Under the pieces are notes generated by a model. The model searched no databases and was not told the origin of the DNA. It saw nothing but the letters and a program-made list of their open reading frames with translations. The position numbers were made by a program, and so were the translations under genes. Shown here piece by piece: positions 1 through 31,500 of a DNA stretch of 64,000 nt. Position 1 is the stretch's first letter. The number at the start of each line of letters is the position of its first letter. This DNA is from Embiotoca jacksoni (lineage: Eukaryota; Chordata; Actinopteri; Embiotocidae): positions 3,202,501-3,266,500 of the forward strand of contig JAKOON010000021.1 of the NCBI GenBank assembly GCA_022577435.1. Reading direction: 5' to 3'.

Positions 1-1358
1 AACCAAAAACTTCAACCGTTACTGTTCATCATAAAAGCCTTTTCTCTCGTAACACCCAAACAAAAAAACATGTTTAAAAGTACGAACAATTAAGTACAAA
101 TCTAACCGCTTACCACAAGCTATAGCTAAACAAGCTGGAATAACAGTTAGCTCTGCACTGCGATACAAACATGGCCTTTTCTAAATTTCTAAGTCTTCTA
201 CGTGGGTCATGTCGTGAAGATCACAAATGTGGTGCTGCTGGAGCGCACTGGAATGGCGGGCCATAGATTTTCTTCTCTTCTTCTTAGTGAGGAACTAAAA
301 TGCTCTTAGTTCTCCTTATCTGTTTGAGTGCTTGAAGTGCTTAAGAATATGAATATCTATTAATTATCTGTCATGCAATAGAGACAAGAAAAACAAATTA
401 ATTAATCAAAGTTGTCATCTTGACATTTAAGGTCTATCGATTGATTTAAGATGTCAACTCAAAGCCTCGTTTTTATCTGCTACCATTTGCTCTGTTAAAG
501 TTAAAACACTACACATTATGTATCCATTTCAAATTAAAAGCCCTCTAGTGTTACATTAGACAGAAACCCTTCACAAGACTTTTATTGTGAAACAGTTGCC
601 AGAACATGTGACTGAAATCAGACAAAAACACTTTAGACAAGTAATCTAGAATAATTGATGAAAATTGCATGATTATATTGATGACTGCACTAAAAGTGTT
701 AAAAAAAAAAATCTGGGCTACATTATTTACTATTTTAAGTAAACTTACCTCCACAGTGGTTTCACAACCAACAGTGCGCCCATCTGTGGGTGCGCTCATG
801 CGTGCTTATTACAGGTGGGCTTTGGATTCATCAAACTGTCAATTACAGAGGTTTAAAATCAGGATTGTTTTACCTGAACAGGTTGTTTTAGCTTAACAGT
901 TTTCCTGAACTATAGCTGAAATATTCATTTGCATCTTTGGCCTATGAAATATTTTAGTTTTCCTCTCTAGGGTTAGAAAAATTAATGAAACAGGCACATT
1001 TTATTTATGACAATGTTGCCGCCTAATTTTCTCTCAACATCAACTTCCACCCCCCCGGTGGCATATCTTTGTCAGCTGATAGCTTCTCATGCACAAACAT
1101 CGCCTTGTAAGAAACAGACTGTGTTTCCAAAAGTGTCCAGGCTTTATTTAGTACAGATAGTTAACAGGAGCCTGGTTGGAGTGCTAAAAAGGACGGCTGG
1201 CGGAAACACACGGAGGAGTTTGGATGAATGAGCAGATAAGTGGAGATGAAACAGAACAAGTACAGCTGTACAGCTGGAATGGAGACAAGGCGAATGTCTC
1301 AGCCAGCCGTTAATAGTTCACACACACGCATGCAAAAACATGTCCAGGAGAACACACT

Positions 1359-1361
<3 letters not shown>

Positions 1362-1449
<88 letters not shown>
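1362..1449. repeat. (CA)n microsatellite
   Basis: About 44 uninterrupted CA units. The His/Thr and Cys/Val frames across it are artefacts of the dinucleotide repeat. Confidence 0.97.
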
Positions 1450-1450
<1 letters not shown>

Positions 1451-3536
1451 ACAAGCTGCGCAGTAGCCAGAGCGGATAAAGTCAGGAGTCCTTTTATGGG
1501 TGGTGAAAACAAAGCATGGGATTGAATGTTGGACCAGCAGCGAAAGTACTATTATGATATGATATGCTGAGCCAGAAGGAGACCATCTGCACTCCCCCTC
1601 CTCCCTGCACCTCATCACCCCCTCCTCCTCCTCCAACCCCTTCCAACCCCTCCAACCCCTCCCTCGCTGCTGCAGGCTAGTGTTATTAATGTATTGACTT
1701 GCATTATTGATGCATGGCATTATGATAATGGCTCTGAGAGCACTCATAGGGAGGGGGAGTGAGGGGAGTCTGTGTGCGCGCGTCTGTTTGAGTAGATGGG
1801 GAGGGTGTTGCAGGACACTGGAATAGAGGTGGGTTATATGACTGGACACCAACAGGCCCGCATAGAGAGAAGGGACGACAGTTAGTCCACTTCTGAAGAT
1901 GTAATTAAGCAAAAATGTGATGGAGCCACATTTGACACCATCAATTTAAGAAGGAACTGCACACCCGGATTCATCTGGTTCTCAAATGACACCGTCTCTG
2001 CTTTCTTTTCTTCGCTTTATGTCTCTGTCTCAGTGTTTATCTCTCCTCATCTCTGTTTCAATCTCTGCATCATCTGAGCATTCGGCAAGGTTGGTGGGCC
2101 AGTGACGCAGAGCGTAAAACTCGATATGCTCCGAGATACTGCGCTGCAAAGGGTCTACACGGAGACTGCAGGCCAACAGCCTCAAAGTCTCCTGCCAAAC
2201 ACTAGTTTATTTTAGTTTAGTTTGGTGCTGAAATCAGAATTGAAACGACAGCAATCTGCAACAATTTTGATTATTGCTTTATAGTTTAAGTCGATTTCAA
2301 ACCCAAATCCTGAAAATGATCAGGTTCAAGCCTCTGAAACTTGAATATTTTCTGGTTTCCGTGATAATATGTTGAATATCTTTAGGTTTTAAACTGTTGG
2401 TCAGCCAAATGACACATTTAAAAATATCCCATGGCTCTGGATAATTGTGATTCTTTTACTGTCTTCCAAAATTTCACAGACGCCTTTTAACTTACATTTG
2501 ACCATAAACAGACGATTTAGTATCTTATATTACATTTAATAATAATTGCCATCATTGTGGATTAATCTGAAAATTATTTTCTTGATTAATCAGTAAAATG
2601 TTGTCTATAAAATATAAGAAACTAGTAAAAATGCCAACTACCATTTCTAAAGACCCAACTTTTTATGGCATCATATTATTTATTTTGTACAACCAACACT
2701 TAAAAACTAAACATATTAGGTTTATGATTGCATTAGACAAAGAAAAGCAGCAAATCAATGAGAGCCGGAAGCTGAAACTGGATAATATTTTGGCCTTTGT
2801 GCCAGAATTTATACAGAATATGCTTGTCAACAATGTAGACTCTTTATGATAAACATTTTGAGGTCGTACTTTCACAGTGTATCCCCTCCACCTCCCTCTC
2901 TTTCTGTCTCTCACACACACATACACACAAGCTGCTCTTACAAATGGGTCTGTTGCATAATTTAGTGTGTTTCCCAGTTCACTATCCAGTCGAAATACAA
3001 TTCCATAAAACATGCAATATTGATTCCATCCTTTGCAGATATGTCTGTCCCAGGAAATCTTACATGTATTCAAACCATTTATGAAACATATGTCATGTAA
3101 TTAACTTATTTATCTGAAAAAATTGTGGTCACTGCTCATGTTTGTTCTTGGAATCATTAACCCTAAAACTGAATTTCTATGTTTATGTGATTTTAGGAAA
3201 GATAATTCACATTTGCTCATGGAAAAAAGGGGCACTTAGAATCACTTAGAATATCTAAGACGGTATCTAGTCACATGATATTGACATAATATTGAAAAAT
3301 TGCACAAGCCTACAGAATTGACATTTAGCCTTTATTGAAAGTGGACAGTGGACAGCATTCACATCATTGGCTCTTGTGATTTTGGTGTTACCATAAGATG
3401 TCCATAGTCTGGCTGAACCAAACTGTAGCTCACAGCTTCAGTTTTCTTCACCATGATTATGGTCTGGAAACCCTGTTCTCTTTGTTTGCACAGCCACTCT
3501 GAAGGGCGGACCAATCAGCAGCAGGAGTGGGTGGCT

Positions 3537-3568
3537 AAGTGCTATGACTTTGAAGCGTCATAGCACTT
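3537..3568. repeat. Perfect 12-bp inverted repeat with 8-nt loop
   Basis: The arm aagtgctatgac (3537-3548) is followed by the loop tttgaagc and the exact reverse complement gtcatagcactt (3557-3568). It ends 139 bp before the acceptor of ngfr exon 3. It may be a hairpin or the remains of a small DNA transposon. No function can be assigned. Confidence 0.75.
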
Positions 3569-3707
3569 TGAAGAAAATTACTTCTTTCTTGAATGTGTTT
3601 TTGTTTTTTCAAGAAGGACCTAGCTTTCAAAGGGATGCTAAAGAAACAGTAGACATCTGTCGGTCAGATAAAAAGTTCAATGTCCATTTTCTTCTCTCAA
3701 CTTTCAG

Positions 3708-20584
<16,877 letters not shown>

Positions 20585-23469
20585 TTAACTTAACTGTGAG
20601 CAAAACCTGAACACCTGAACCTTAACCTTAAAACATTTTTCCATGGCTTCCCTTACTCCACATCATTCATGCTACAACCGCTTGAAGCCATTTCCTCATG
20701 AAGCCACCAGTCACAAAGATGATCCAAGGCATAAGACAAGAAGAAGCCAGACAAAAAACGGAAATAATATCAATTTACAAAATCAAATCAATGCTACCAG
20801 GATGCCCTTCTTTATTCTCACATTTTACAATCTACACAAGACACAGCCTATGAGGAAACAAACTGTCGTTACAAACGTCAGTCTCAACGTCTATAATCAT
20901 TCCATTGTGAGCCTGGATATCTACCTGCCCTCCCACACTATTTGACATCCAGCTTACCATCTTCTGACTTAATGAACAATGCAGCAACAGTGGGCTTTGA
21001 ACTGAAGTTATTGTGAATGCCTTGCTCTTTCATTCCTCCAACTTGATCTGCAGCTTTATTATTATTTTTATTAGCTTCATTCTTAAACATGCCTAGTTAG
21101 TGCAGCCCTTACTTTCTAGCATTCTTACCCTTTGTTGTACTTGTTAAATCTATGTCTGTCTACCAAAGAGGAGTCAGTGTTTTCATACCGTACCTTGACA
21201 TATGACATTATTTACATGCCCTGTTAGACTTCTTGAATTTAAGTTGACAAATGCCCTGTGTCTGTTTGTGCTACTGTACGAGGCCTGCATACTTCACAGT
21301 ATCTGGATCTTTGCAACTATGACAACCTGAGGAAGGATGCTTGGACTCATTTCAAATGAACCTGTTCTCTTTCAGCAACAGCAAAGGCTACATCCAACTA
21401 TTTACTCTTATTCTAAATACTTGTATTAGATTTGAGACATGGAGCAGCAGCACACATGGATTTAATCTCTAAACTTCAGTTTAAGGGATTTCTATAGATT
21501 TATCCTTTTTCCAACAAGTACTACTATAAGTACTATAAGAACAGTTGGCTGGACTTTGCCAACTAGGTGGTCTGTAGGGCCAGGTCATTGACCAAGGCAA
21601 TATGACTCCAGTCTATGTACTTAGGCCTATCTGCATAACACAGGAGCTTTCACACAGACTCCTTCATACTGACACAGAAAAGGGAAGGACGTGGAACTCA
21701 AAACTCAAGTTACTCAGTTGCAACCATGTATACTATATGTACAAAGGCAGACCAGTGCACACACCAAATACAGGTGGACATACTTGACATACATACACAT
21801 ACATACCTACAGTATCTAGCCATGCATGCATGTACTGTACTGTACAAACACACACACACGCACACACACATAGCTCATTGTATGCATTTACATTCTTATT
21901 CATTGTAGAGGACACATGAAACTTCACATCTGGACATGTATGGTATGGAGCACTCTCAAGTGGGGACCATATACTGTTTATTGTCATTATTTGTAGCCAA
22001 TATAAGGTAAGTCTGTGTCTGAGTATGTCAGATTTGTAATGTGTGCTGTCCATGGTGAAATGCTACCTTAACAGTAAACAGCATGCAAAAATTAGCAACT
22101 CCGTGTCAGGCAGTACGCAAATTCCAAGGAAATACACAAACAAACTGTCCAAAAAAATCAGGACGCAAGACAAAAATCCAGGGTTCTTGATCTCTTTTGC
22201 TTAATTTCTCAGGGCATCTCAAATGATTGTGTTATTACAGGAATATGACACTCATTATTGCACCCTCTGTAATTAACTGAACAATCTATAACCGTTCAAA
22301 AGGCACTGTGTTCATCCAAAGCAATGATTCTTGCGACTGACAATCCTTCAAACAGATGAATAAGAGAAAGAAACGGGCCAGAGAAAAAAGAGAGAAAAAA
22401 GGGGTGTCTAGTTTCTTCTTTGTTTGGAACAATCACATCTGGATAAAAGGCAAGTCGGTGGAGACATAAGTCGAAGGATGTGCTGTGAATTCAGACAAGG
22501 GGAAGCAGAAAAGTTTTGGATTACTCAAATGTAAAGGTGAAACCCAGGAATCTTCATTTGCATAGGTATAAGCATGCATTCCTCTCCTCCTGGCTGTATG
22601 TTTTATTTTATATTGTGTTGTGGTTCACCTACTTGGTTTAAATCTGTTAAAGCATCTTATTCGTAATTCTTATCGTAATTGTGTTGATATTATTATTCTG
22701 CCATCTAAAGACCCCAAGGACCTACTTTTTAATTTTTGTTTGGTGTCTGTAATAGGAAAAATATTTGAAGGAACAAATAGTTTACTGTGTTAAACTCACC
22801 TGTATCACCTACTTCAGCTGTTACTCTTGACTATAGATTGTCACTAACCACTATCATACTGAGCTTCATACTGTAGTGTTACTTTAAATGAAGGTATTCT
22901 TACTACTCTGTAAGGGTTGTTGTATTTTAATTCCCAAATAACAACTGCAAATGGTATTATAGTTCTGTTTTTGTCCTAGATCGTAGTACTTAATTGCATA
23001 ATTGTGTATGTGCTTTTTGCATCACAAGTGCCTGGGAACTATTTCAGGTGTCTGTTGATGTTCTACATTTTTGCCTTTAGCTGTTTTGTATATATATATT
23101 CTTTAGTTATTCTTTTTTTTTACTTGTAAATATATTTTTTTCTAGATTTTATTTCAGTCAAAGCCTGGAAGGCACCACAGTACAGTATCTATGTAAACAG
23201 GACTTTGTTACACTATCAGTGCTGTCCTAGTTTAAATGGGAAAGAAGGGCAAAAGGAAGGGCGGTGCCTCATTGAGGCAATTACCAAATTATTATTATTA
23301 TTATTATCATTATTAATAAGATGAATCAGAATTGGAAACGCTCCAGTTTTCTGTTTAGATAAAGACCACGAGTAGCCACAAAATTCATTCAAAATTCAGT
23401 CAAATATGCAACATTACAACAGGCTATACTCTGATTTGAGTGACTATATTTTAAGTCAACCTCTTTGCA

Positions 23470-23720
23470 GTCCCAAAGGAATACTTTGACATTTATGGAA
23501 ATACATATATTAGTTTTTCTTGCAGAACGTTAGATGCAAAACCCAACCTTTGATATAATAAATGAAGCTACTGCCAGCAGCTTAAAGAACAGAAACAGGG
23601 AAGCGTTTAGCCTCCAAATAAAAATAGGTCACAATCTACCACATACACAGTGCATAGATGTGTCCAAAGCATACAACCCATTTCATAATGAAACATGTGG
23701 CAGGTTGGGTAATTAGTTGA
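23470..23720 (+). repeat. Dispersed fish repeat (family A)
   Basis: Starts 'cccaaaggaatactttgaca' and continues with 'atgaagctactgccagcag', the same family as 4985-5130. The 60-codon frame at 23534 lies wholly within the repeat and is not a gene. Confidence 0.65.
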
Positions 23721-24460
23721 AAAACACATCCCAGTTCTCAGTTGTCCTGAAAGTCTGAAAAATTTGCACCAGCATTATTTGAAGTTGCTAATCTGGGAGG
23801 TAAAGCTCTTTGCCTTTGGCCCGATACGCTATCGTGAACAGTAATAGAATGAAACACAAAGTTAGAAACAAAGGAGTTAGTTCTACTATACTGCAAGACA
23901 GGACACTTGACATGCTCTGGGGTCGAATATCTCCTCTCTGGTTTTTGATCCCTTAGAAAATATTTTTGTGTCAATGGTTGTGTTCAATAACATCCATCCC
24001 TGTAGAATGATCTTCCCTAAAAAACCCTTTGTTCATTGTACCGTAGGATAGTAAACACTATATCTTTAAAGTTTGTCCTTATCTCAGACCCTGCAACTGA
24101 AGATGGAAGCTTTTCCTTGGACAGTATTTGAGATTTAATAGAGTAATGGTGAACGGACATTGAATTGCTTGTACAGTAAACCCATTTGAAGATGAAAATG
24201 TCAGGATTTTGCACTTGAAAGACAAAGTATAAAATAATCATGGAAATGGAGGTCAGTTTCAGGGGTTGGGGGATGAAAGACTGTCTTTGGAGGGTACGTT
24301 TCAGGAACAGCCCTTGTAATGTAGGTCATTGCAACTGGACGGACAGTGCACCAGGACTGAATTGTACAGAATGAATGTTCCTTGTATACTAATTCATATA
24401 CTGTTCAATACTTAATGTGAATTTGCTAAATTACTACAGCAGACAAGCAGTAAAACCAAT

Positions 24461-24466
24461 AATAAA
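24461..24466 (+). terminator. Candidate poly(A) signal AATAAA, possibly of ngfr
   Basis: AATAAA about 3.9 kb after the ngfr stop, with T-rich sequence about 25 nt further on. Transcript evidence would be needed to choose among the candidates. Confidence 0.3.
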
Positions 24467-24858
24467 GATCTTAAATCCACTCATTCTCTGTATTGATCTG
24501 ATAGCACACACACACAAATATACCCCAAAGTGATCACTAATGTGAACAGTAAAATATATAAATAGACCAACAAACTGTGAAATTATAGACACAATTGATA
24601 AAACTTAGGAAATGTTTCCAATCATTCCTAGTTTTCTCTTGATGTGAGCTCAAACGATTACTCTGAATGAAAGGGACAGTGTTGACTAGCGTGTGTTGGT
24701 TATGGAGGGCAGAAATCTGTCGTTGTGATCCTTATAAAGTCGTGTCTTTCTCTGAGGAACATTGAAAACAAAATGCTACCAGCTGGCTGATGCTAACTAA
24801 TACTGGCTCCTCACATAAATACTGACTAATATATGTAAGATAACGACAGCCTCCCTCA

Positions 24859-24886
24859 TTAGCCATCTAGCTGGGTAGATGGCTAA
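24859..24886. repeat. Perfect 11-bp inverted repeat with 6-nt loop
   Basis: ttagccatcta, loop gctggg, tagatggctaa. A short hairpin with no other context. Confidence 0.75.
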
Positions 24887-27800
24887 CTACTGTACATCTC
24901 CTCTTAAACCATAATTAGGCAATACAAACATAGCTTTTGAAATAGCTTTTTGGGATAAAATTTTAAAAAATTCAAAAATCAATTATATTAAAATATTATA
25001 GAATGGTATTTTGAAAACTAAGATAACATCATAATGATACACTTTGTTAAATAGTTTCTTATTTTTGTGTTCATTAATTCATACCAACTTTTCGTTGGGA
25101 GTATTATTTAACATGTTAGACTTTCGGGGCTCCATATATCTCGCGCTTACATTCACAGTCTGGCTTGATCTTGAAACAGCCCTAGATTGTTTTGTATTTT
25201 GCCCCCAGGATTGAGAAGGCCTGTACATTTTCCCTCAAGTGTTTCTGAAGTCCCCCTGACACGTAACTCAAGCCAAACGAGACAGACTGATTACTCGAGG
25301 CTTTAACGGTTTGAGCACAGTGACTGATAAAAGAGGAACAGGGGGACTGAAAAGGGGGCAAAGCAGGATGGACTAGTTCAAACTGACTGCATGAACTATG
25401 CCGTTGCGTGTGGTCAGTGTAGTAATGTTAACACAGTATTATCATAATAGATTCTTTCAGCCTGTCAACACAATTTGACTTATTCTGGTGAGTGATATGG
25501 CAAATTAATGGTGCGTGAAATGACATGCTAGCACACTGTTCCCACTGGCTTTATACGGTGGTAGCGTTACAAGTGTGAAAATATTGTGATGGATCAGTGT
25601 AGATCAGCGTCAAATGAATTGTTTTTATTGGATTAAAAATACATGTTGAAAAACTTCTCTAAATTTTCAGCATAATATAGCATAACATAATTTAACATAA
25701 TATTATCTGAAATAATAATGACAACAAAATACCCCCCAAAAAAAGACTCAAGAGCTGAATACATAATTTTTGCTTTATACAAATAGTTGTATTAGCTGCT
25801 TGTTATGTACTTTATTTTTAGAGATTAGTAGATACTATTGCAACTCCACCAGCCTTTTTCAGATACATTTTTTATTTGTTATAAGAAATATTCTAGTTTA
25901 TAAATATAGTGTATAAATAGTACAAATATGGATGTTTATATGCAACAGAATATACTGCACATTGATGATATTTTGAATGTACATATAAAACACAACATTC
26001 ACACAATAAAAATTACACTATCACCGTCAAAATTACACCTAAAGAAGACAACCCTCCAAAAACCTGCTCCTCTATGTTCCCAGTCCAATCAAACTTGATG
26101 AAACAATCTGTAATCTGTGGTCCTGCTCACTCCCAGTCTGATCTGGTTCTGCTTATTTAGATCAGAAATGGCATCAACAGGTTCTGAGACAGTCCCGGGA
26201 CCCGGTATCGGTTTCTAAGTGAAGCGTGGTTCAAATGGAAAACACATTTCCGGGCTAACGGCTGCTAACCTCCAGTGAGTTGTTAGCGAGGAATGCCCGA
26301 CGTGTGAAGAGAACCATGTGTGCAGAAGTGACATGTGGCGGTGAAAGAGGGTAAGCTGTGTTGAGTTTGGGTGACCAGTTGAGTTTTGGGTGCATGTTAA
26401 AGAGTGTGTAGAAAGGTTGTTCCCACTGAGCGATTCCAGTCATCGACTCTGTAGAGCCACACCACTTAAAACCTGTTTATGCATTAACATGTTGAACACT
26501 TCTACATCCTGATTTATTCTGTAATTATGAAAACCTACAGAATTTCTTCTTGTGGGGATTCTAATGTGGTTTATACTGAAAACAAGCATCTGAACACAAG
26601 CTTTTTTCTTTTAACGCTTAATGCCACCTGCCATTTAAGGAATAATGTCACAATTTATTCTGCTGAGATTATGAAAAGATTGAATGAAAAAAGCAGAGTA
26701 AATTATTTTGCAAAACAAGGACAAATGTCATCAAAGTGTCTCAGTACAATTTACAGAAAAGAAAATAAATAATTACATTAAGAGTATAAAATTTATGAAA
26801 CTGAAATACCTGTTTATGCAGATTTAAGAAAAGCTATAAATAAGGAACAAATATCAGAAAAAATATACTGATAATTCAGTTACAGAAGTGGGAACATAGG
26901 AAAGTTACGATTCTCATGTAATATCTCTCCCTGCTGTGCAGTTAACTTGGCTAATTTACAACATGGAATGGTGGGTTTTTATGAGTGAGCCTCAGAACAA
27001 CATGCTTATTTTCTCTACAAATCACCTCTGGGATAAAGTGAGAAAGTGGAAACGGGACTCCCTTAGGACTGTCCAGAAATGTGCGGTTGCGAAGCCTTTG
27101 CCATGAACAGACCTGTCCACAGCAGAGCCGATAGTGATCCTTGAAGGGCCGACCTTCACATCTCGGTGAAATTACAATAAAATTTGAAAACAGGATTTAG
27201 TCAAATGCATTTAGTCGGTGTTCAAATTGAAACCAAAGATAACATTTGTTGATCTAACCTTCAGAGCAATTGTTTGAATTTTTGAGACACACACTTAATT
27301 GCTTTCTTGTTAAGAGTTTGTCGAAAGGATGAACACCAATCTCTGTTTGGTGAGTAGATTCTCTCAGTGGCTAATAACTGCATGTGTTGTATCAGAAATA
27401 TAAATACAGTGATTCACTACTTTACCTTTTGTCATGTAAAATTTCATGGATTTTATAAAATTATATTGCAGCTCAAGCCAGTCCTACAACTGTAAGAGAA
27501 CTGTCGTAAATACTTTACCCCAATTTTGTAACCTCCGTACCGTTTGTGCCTCATACCATATAAGTTAGCGCAGTGTTTCTCAAAAAGGGAACTCAAAGAT
27601 GAGGTCAAAGGTCAGACGCATCTTCATGTTTCCAACCAAGCAAAGAACACCGCGCTGAGGATCTCGGGCGACGCTAGTGATGATGAATGACTGACTTGCA
27701 AGTTTATGGACCACTCCAGACGAGGGCACACGTGTTCTCTTAAGTCACGCTGCGTTGTATCAGGGGATCAAACGCACGGGGCGGCCTTTGAAAGTAGCCA

Positions 27801-28319
27801 AACTGTGAACACGGGCGGGACAGTAGGGCAGAAGTGACTGATCTCCTGTGAGGTCAAAGGCTAAGGTCTGACAAGGTAATGGAGGTAGAGCGGGGTTTTG
27901 GCAAATAGGTGTGAATTGAAAGGTTGGTTTGAATTCGTATCACGTTTTGTAAACAAAACATGAAAGGATGAACCAGATGGGTTTGAAATCCAATATTCCA
28001 AACACTTTTTTTCAAGTTTTTTTTCCATCTGTACAGTAACAGTCACACATTTATGATGAAGATGAAGCAAATGTGGTTTTTACCACGTTTTTAAATGAAC
28101 AATGTGATAAACAGCAACTGCAATGAGAAAACTAAAATGCTGGGACAGGTGAGTACACGACACTTGTACTTTTGATTCTTAACTGGGACATCCACCATTA
28201 ATAATACATGTAATTGTACATGCAGTTACAGTATCTGTTGACCACACTTTAGCTTCATCAATGCGCTGTAATAAATATTTTATAATTATGTCTTGTGTGG
28301 GGAGCTCAGTCATGTGCAA

Positions 28320-28440
28320 ACATGACATTACATTACATTTCATTTCATTTAGCTGACGCTTTTATCCAAAGCGACTTATAATAAGTGCATTTCAACCATG
28401 AGGGTACAAAACCCAGAACAACAGGAATCAAGAAAATACA
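28320..28440 (+). mobile_element. Fish SINE-like dispersed repeat
   Basis: Contains 'cgcttttatccaaagcgact' followed by 'tataataagtgcattt', a sequence I know as very common in teleost genomes. Exact family and boundaries are not determined. Confidence 0.55.
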
Positions 28441-31374
28441 ATTTCTTCAAGAAAGCCAAACTACAAAGTTCTATCAGTAAGTGTCATTTTAAGTGCTACT
28501 AAAGTTCTACTGGTCAAACAAAGGCAGTGATTATCTTATGATTACATGAATAGCGTTATTAGTCTTGCATGTTAATTACATTTACTTGAGCCAAGTACAA
28601 TTATTGAAATTTTATGTAATTCTATCTTGCAGTCTATCCTGTATGACACAGGGTTTCTGAGGGATCCCACTCAGTATCTACTGTGTTTACACTTGGCTGC
28701 TCAGAAGGGACCATGTAAACCCATCGCTTTTACAAGCTGTCCATCTATAAAAATGAAGTGATGTGGTTTCCCACTCTGGTCTATTATTCTGCTCTTCTTC
28801 CTTGTCCCCCACCTGCTTGTGTTTGCTGGAAAAGAGAGTAGTGCTCTGCCAGCAACGCACACAATTAAGTGAAGAGTGATGAAATTATATCGCTGGCATG
28901 AGCAAATGGAGGGATGCGGGGATGGAGAAGCAAAGTGGGAGGGAGGTAGAGTCCATTTTGTTTTCCTCTGGGATCAGGGGAAATTGTATTAGGGCCATAA
29001 CAGAGCTATTTTTCACCTCCTTCCACATTAGTCTATGATACAATTCCTCCTTCAGTCCTTTCCTTTATGCTCTCTCCTCTTTAAAGACAGTGCAACCTCA
29101 TTTAGTGTCTCCTCTCTCCTTGGAAAATCCTTCTCAGTTTTCTGAACTCCTGTTTTTTTGTATTGTACCTCATCAGTCTCCAATGAATCACAGTTGCTTC
29201 TTAGCTTAAACTGAAATATGATAAGAATAAGGAAAATGTCTTTAATTGATTACAAACATCAAATGTTAAGTAGATTCGAGTCCTGTTAACTTTATGACCA
29301 GTCAAATATATGACATGTTGTGCAGAAATTTTGTCTCTGCTGGCAGTGAGTGTAATAACAAACGCATTGTCGACATTCTTACATCGTAGTCTCTGCCGTA
29401 TCTACTTACACCTGTAAAACAGTGGATATATTCGTTTTGAGCGTCACAACTCCTGCAAATGACTTGTTTCCCTATAATCCATTCGGTTTTATAATATCTG
29501 GAGAGAATAGAGAATTATTTTATCCCCATTCAAATTAGCAAAGGGCTGAACCGGAAGTAAGCCAGCTTTGGGAACAAAAGTCTGTGGTGCGCATGCTCTG
29601 CCCGTGGAGCATGCACAGTTTGCATTTATTCAGCACGGGAATGTCTCAACAGACACCAGATTTAAAACTCTGTGAACTACAGAGAGATTTCCCTGACAGT
29701 GATAGACTTAGTCAGTGTTGTATTAATTCATCTGGCAAGGAGCTGAATGTAACGGACGTTCATTTATATGTAAAAGTCCTGCACTTTAGTTTTAAGGCAT
29801 TCCTAAGAGGCAACATCTTGTTGACTGAAAGGTTATAAAACGGCTGCGGCTTTAAAGCAGATGATACATCTTAATGGTGGAATGTGCTTCGGCTTTAATT
29901 GACCACAGTCGTTCTATTTGCAATGATGATAAAGCTTTAATGTGTTTAGCAGGAAGTGACAAAATAAGGCACGTTGACGCAATCCACAACGTGTCTTCCA
30001 GAAGCTCATAACTGGGGAGGAATTTCTTCCAGTGAGTTTGTGGTGAATGGAAAGGGATTTATTTGTTTGTCAAAGATTGGGGGAATGCCATTAAACATTA
30101 CTGGTTTGATGGCATTTCATGTAAAGCCACTTTATGTTCAATGCTTCTATTTTTTTGTCTCTTTTTTGTTTTCCAGGTGCCACATTGTGCATTCAACCAA
30201 GCCATTGGAAAGTATTCAGCCAGGAAGCGGTTTTGAAAGAGCAAGTCCATCCATTCGTCGCTACAACAACAAATCGCAGGCAGAGCATATTGTTCAGGAA
30301 GCTGAGTCACCTCATCACACATTCATGTGAATATTTTGTAAGTTTTTCTTCTACGTACCTTTGTTTCTTTTGTTAGCTCGTCCTGACAAGTGAGTCACTG
30401 AACCAACAGAGATTTCATGTCATAACAGAAAAAAGATCTACAGCGCAGGAACAATTGCACCAAGACAGCCAAGATACCTCCAGAGCCTGATCTGCACCTA
30501 GAGGTACAGACACCGCATGAGTGACACTGATACTCTGAGCCAGCTGTACATTTCAAAGAAGAGTGGCTTGAAACCCTAAAACCACTTAACATAAAAAGAT
30601 AATTGTTTATGTTTCAGCTGATGTCAACAGAAAATCACATTATAGCATGGGGATATGATGACAATATGAACAAGCGCAAGTACCATAGAACAGACTAGTA
30701 TACAGGAAGTCTCAACATGAAAGTAAAACCAGTTTCAAAATGTTCTGGATCTTGTAGCCAAATAACTAACATTTTACAGTCTATGACAATTGTGTGATGA
30801 AAAATGGGGAAAGGAGACTGTTGTTTAATCCACCAACATTATACATAGCCTTCGGATAACTATTAAGCTGCCCCCTAGACTGACTACAGCATGCTTAACG
30901 GCATGTACTCTACAGCAACTACAGCTGACACACGCCTAATGTCACAGTTTAGAGCTTTGGCGCATACCAATGGGATAAAGCTGCTGCAATCATTTCAAAA
31001 TTATCCTGAGGTCTACGCCCAGTATGGTGCAACGGCCGCAAACGATACCATATCGGTCGTACCAATTCAGGTCTGGATACGCCAGGCTAGTATTTGACGC
31101 CCCGGGAATGAGAACGGGCTGTGATTGCCAGTCGTGGCCACAGTAGCAAAATCTCCATTCAATCTCACATTGTTATGTTGGTTAATCTTTGTGATCTCAA
31201 GCAAGCGTCAAGTCTCTGCAAGGTCATTTTAATGTCACACTAAAGTAACGTTTTGCTTTTAAACTTCAATTTTTGTATGGGTTAAACAAACAAGGTGGAG
31301 CATGTTAATTATTGAGCTTTATAGGTGTTGATAGATAGGTTTTTGTTACCTTTTATTATAGCCACCCTACCTGT

Positions 31375-31500
31375 TTCGCCTATTTTCAGTATTAGCTGAG
31401 CTAACAGTCTACTGGCAGTAGCTTTGACATGAGAGTGGTATGAGTCTACAATCTCTCAGCAATAAAGAAAATTAGTGCCTTTCTGTAGATTGCCACACAT
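31375..31500 (-). repeat. Dispersed fish repeat (family A), reverse copy
   Basis: Shows the reverse order of the family: 'ctactggcagtagctttgac' then 'atgagagtggtatgagtcta'. Matches 35430-35500 in the same orientation. Confidence 0.5.

Larger units (their letters stand above)
1..3707. other. Non-coding DNA upstream of ngfr exon 3 (probably ngfr intron 2)
   Basis: No open frame here contains the spaced cysteines expected of the first TNFR cysteine-rich repeat, so I cannot place ngfr exon 1 or 2 in this stretch. They are inferred to lie upstream of the window. The contents are a long (CA)n tract at 1362-1449, a pyrimidine-rich stretch near 1590-1665, a short moderately GC stretch at about 1660-1760 that could be conserved non-coding DNA, and a perfect 12-bp inverted repeat at 3537-3568. 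The short open frames in the CA tract are repeat translations. Confidence 0.6.
20585..24480 (+). other. ngfr: Probable ngfr 3' UTR and flanking DNA
   Basis: No coding signal. The mammalian ngfr 3' UTR is long, and the same is likely here, but its end cannot be fixed. A candidate poly(A) signal is AATAAA at 24461, and others occur near 23558 and 23615. Includes a dispersed fish repeat (23470-23720) and a short ATT tract near 23291. Inference only. Confidence 0.4.

Noticed and set aside
1240..1912. Several open frames across the CA repeat near 1.4 kb
   Set aside because: They are translations of the dinucleotide repeat (His/Thr or Cys/Val), with no coding signal outside it.
1..3707. Search for ngfr exons 1 and 2
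   Set aside because: No frame with the expected cysteine pattern and splice sites was found, so they are taken to lie upstream of the window.
29590..29614. 8-bp inverted repeat gcatgctc / gagcatgc
   Set aside because: Too short to stand out from chance in 64 kb.
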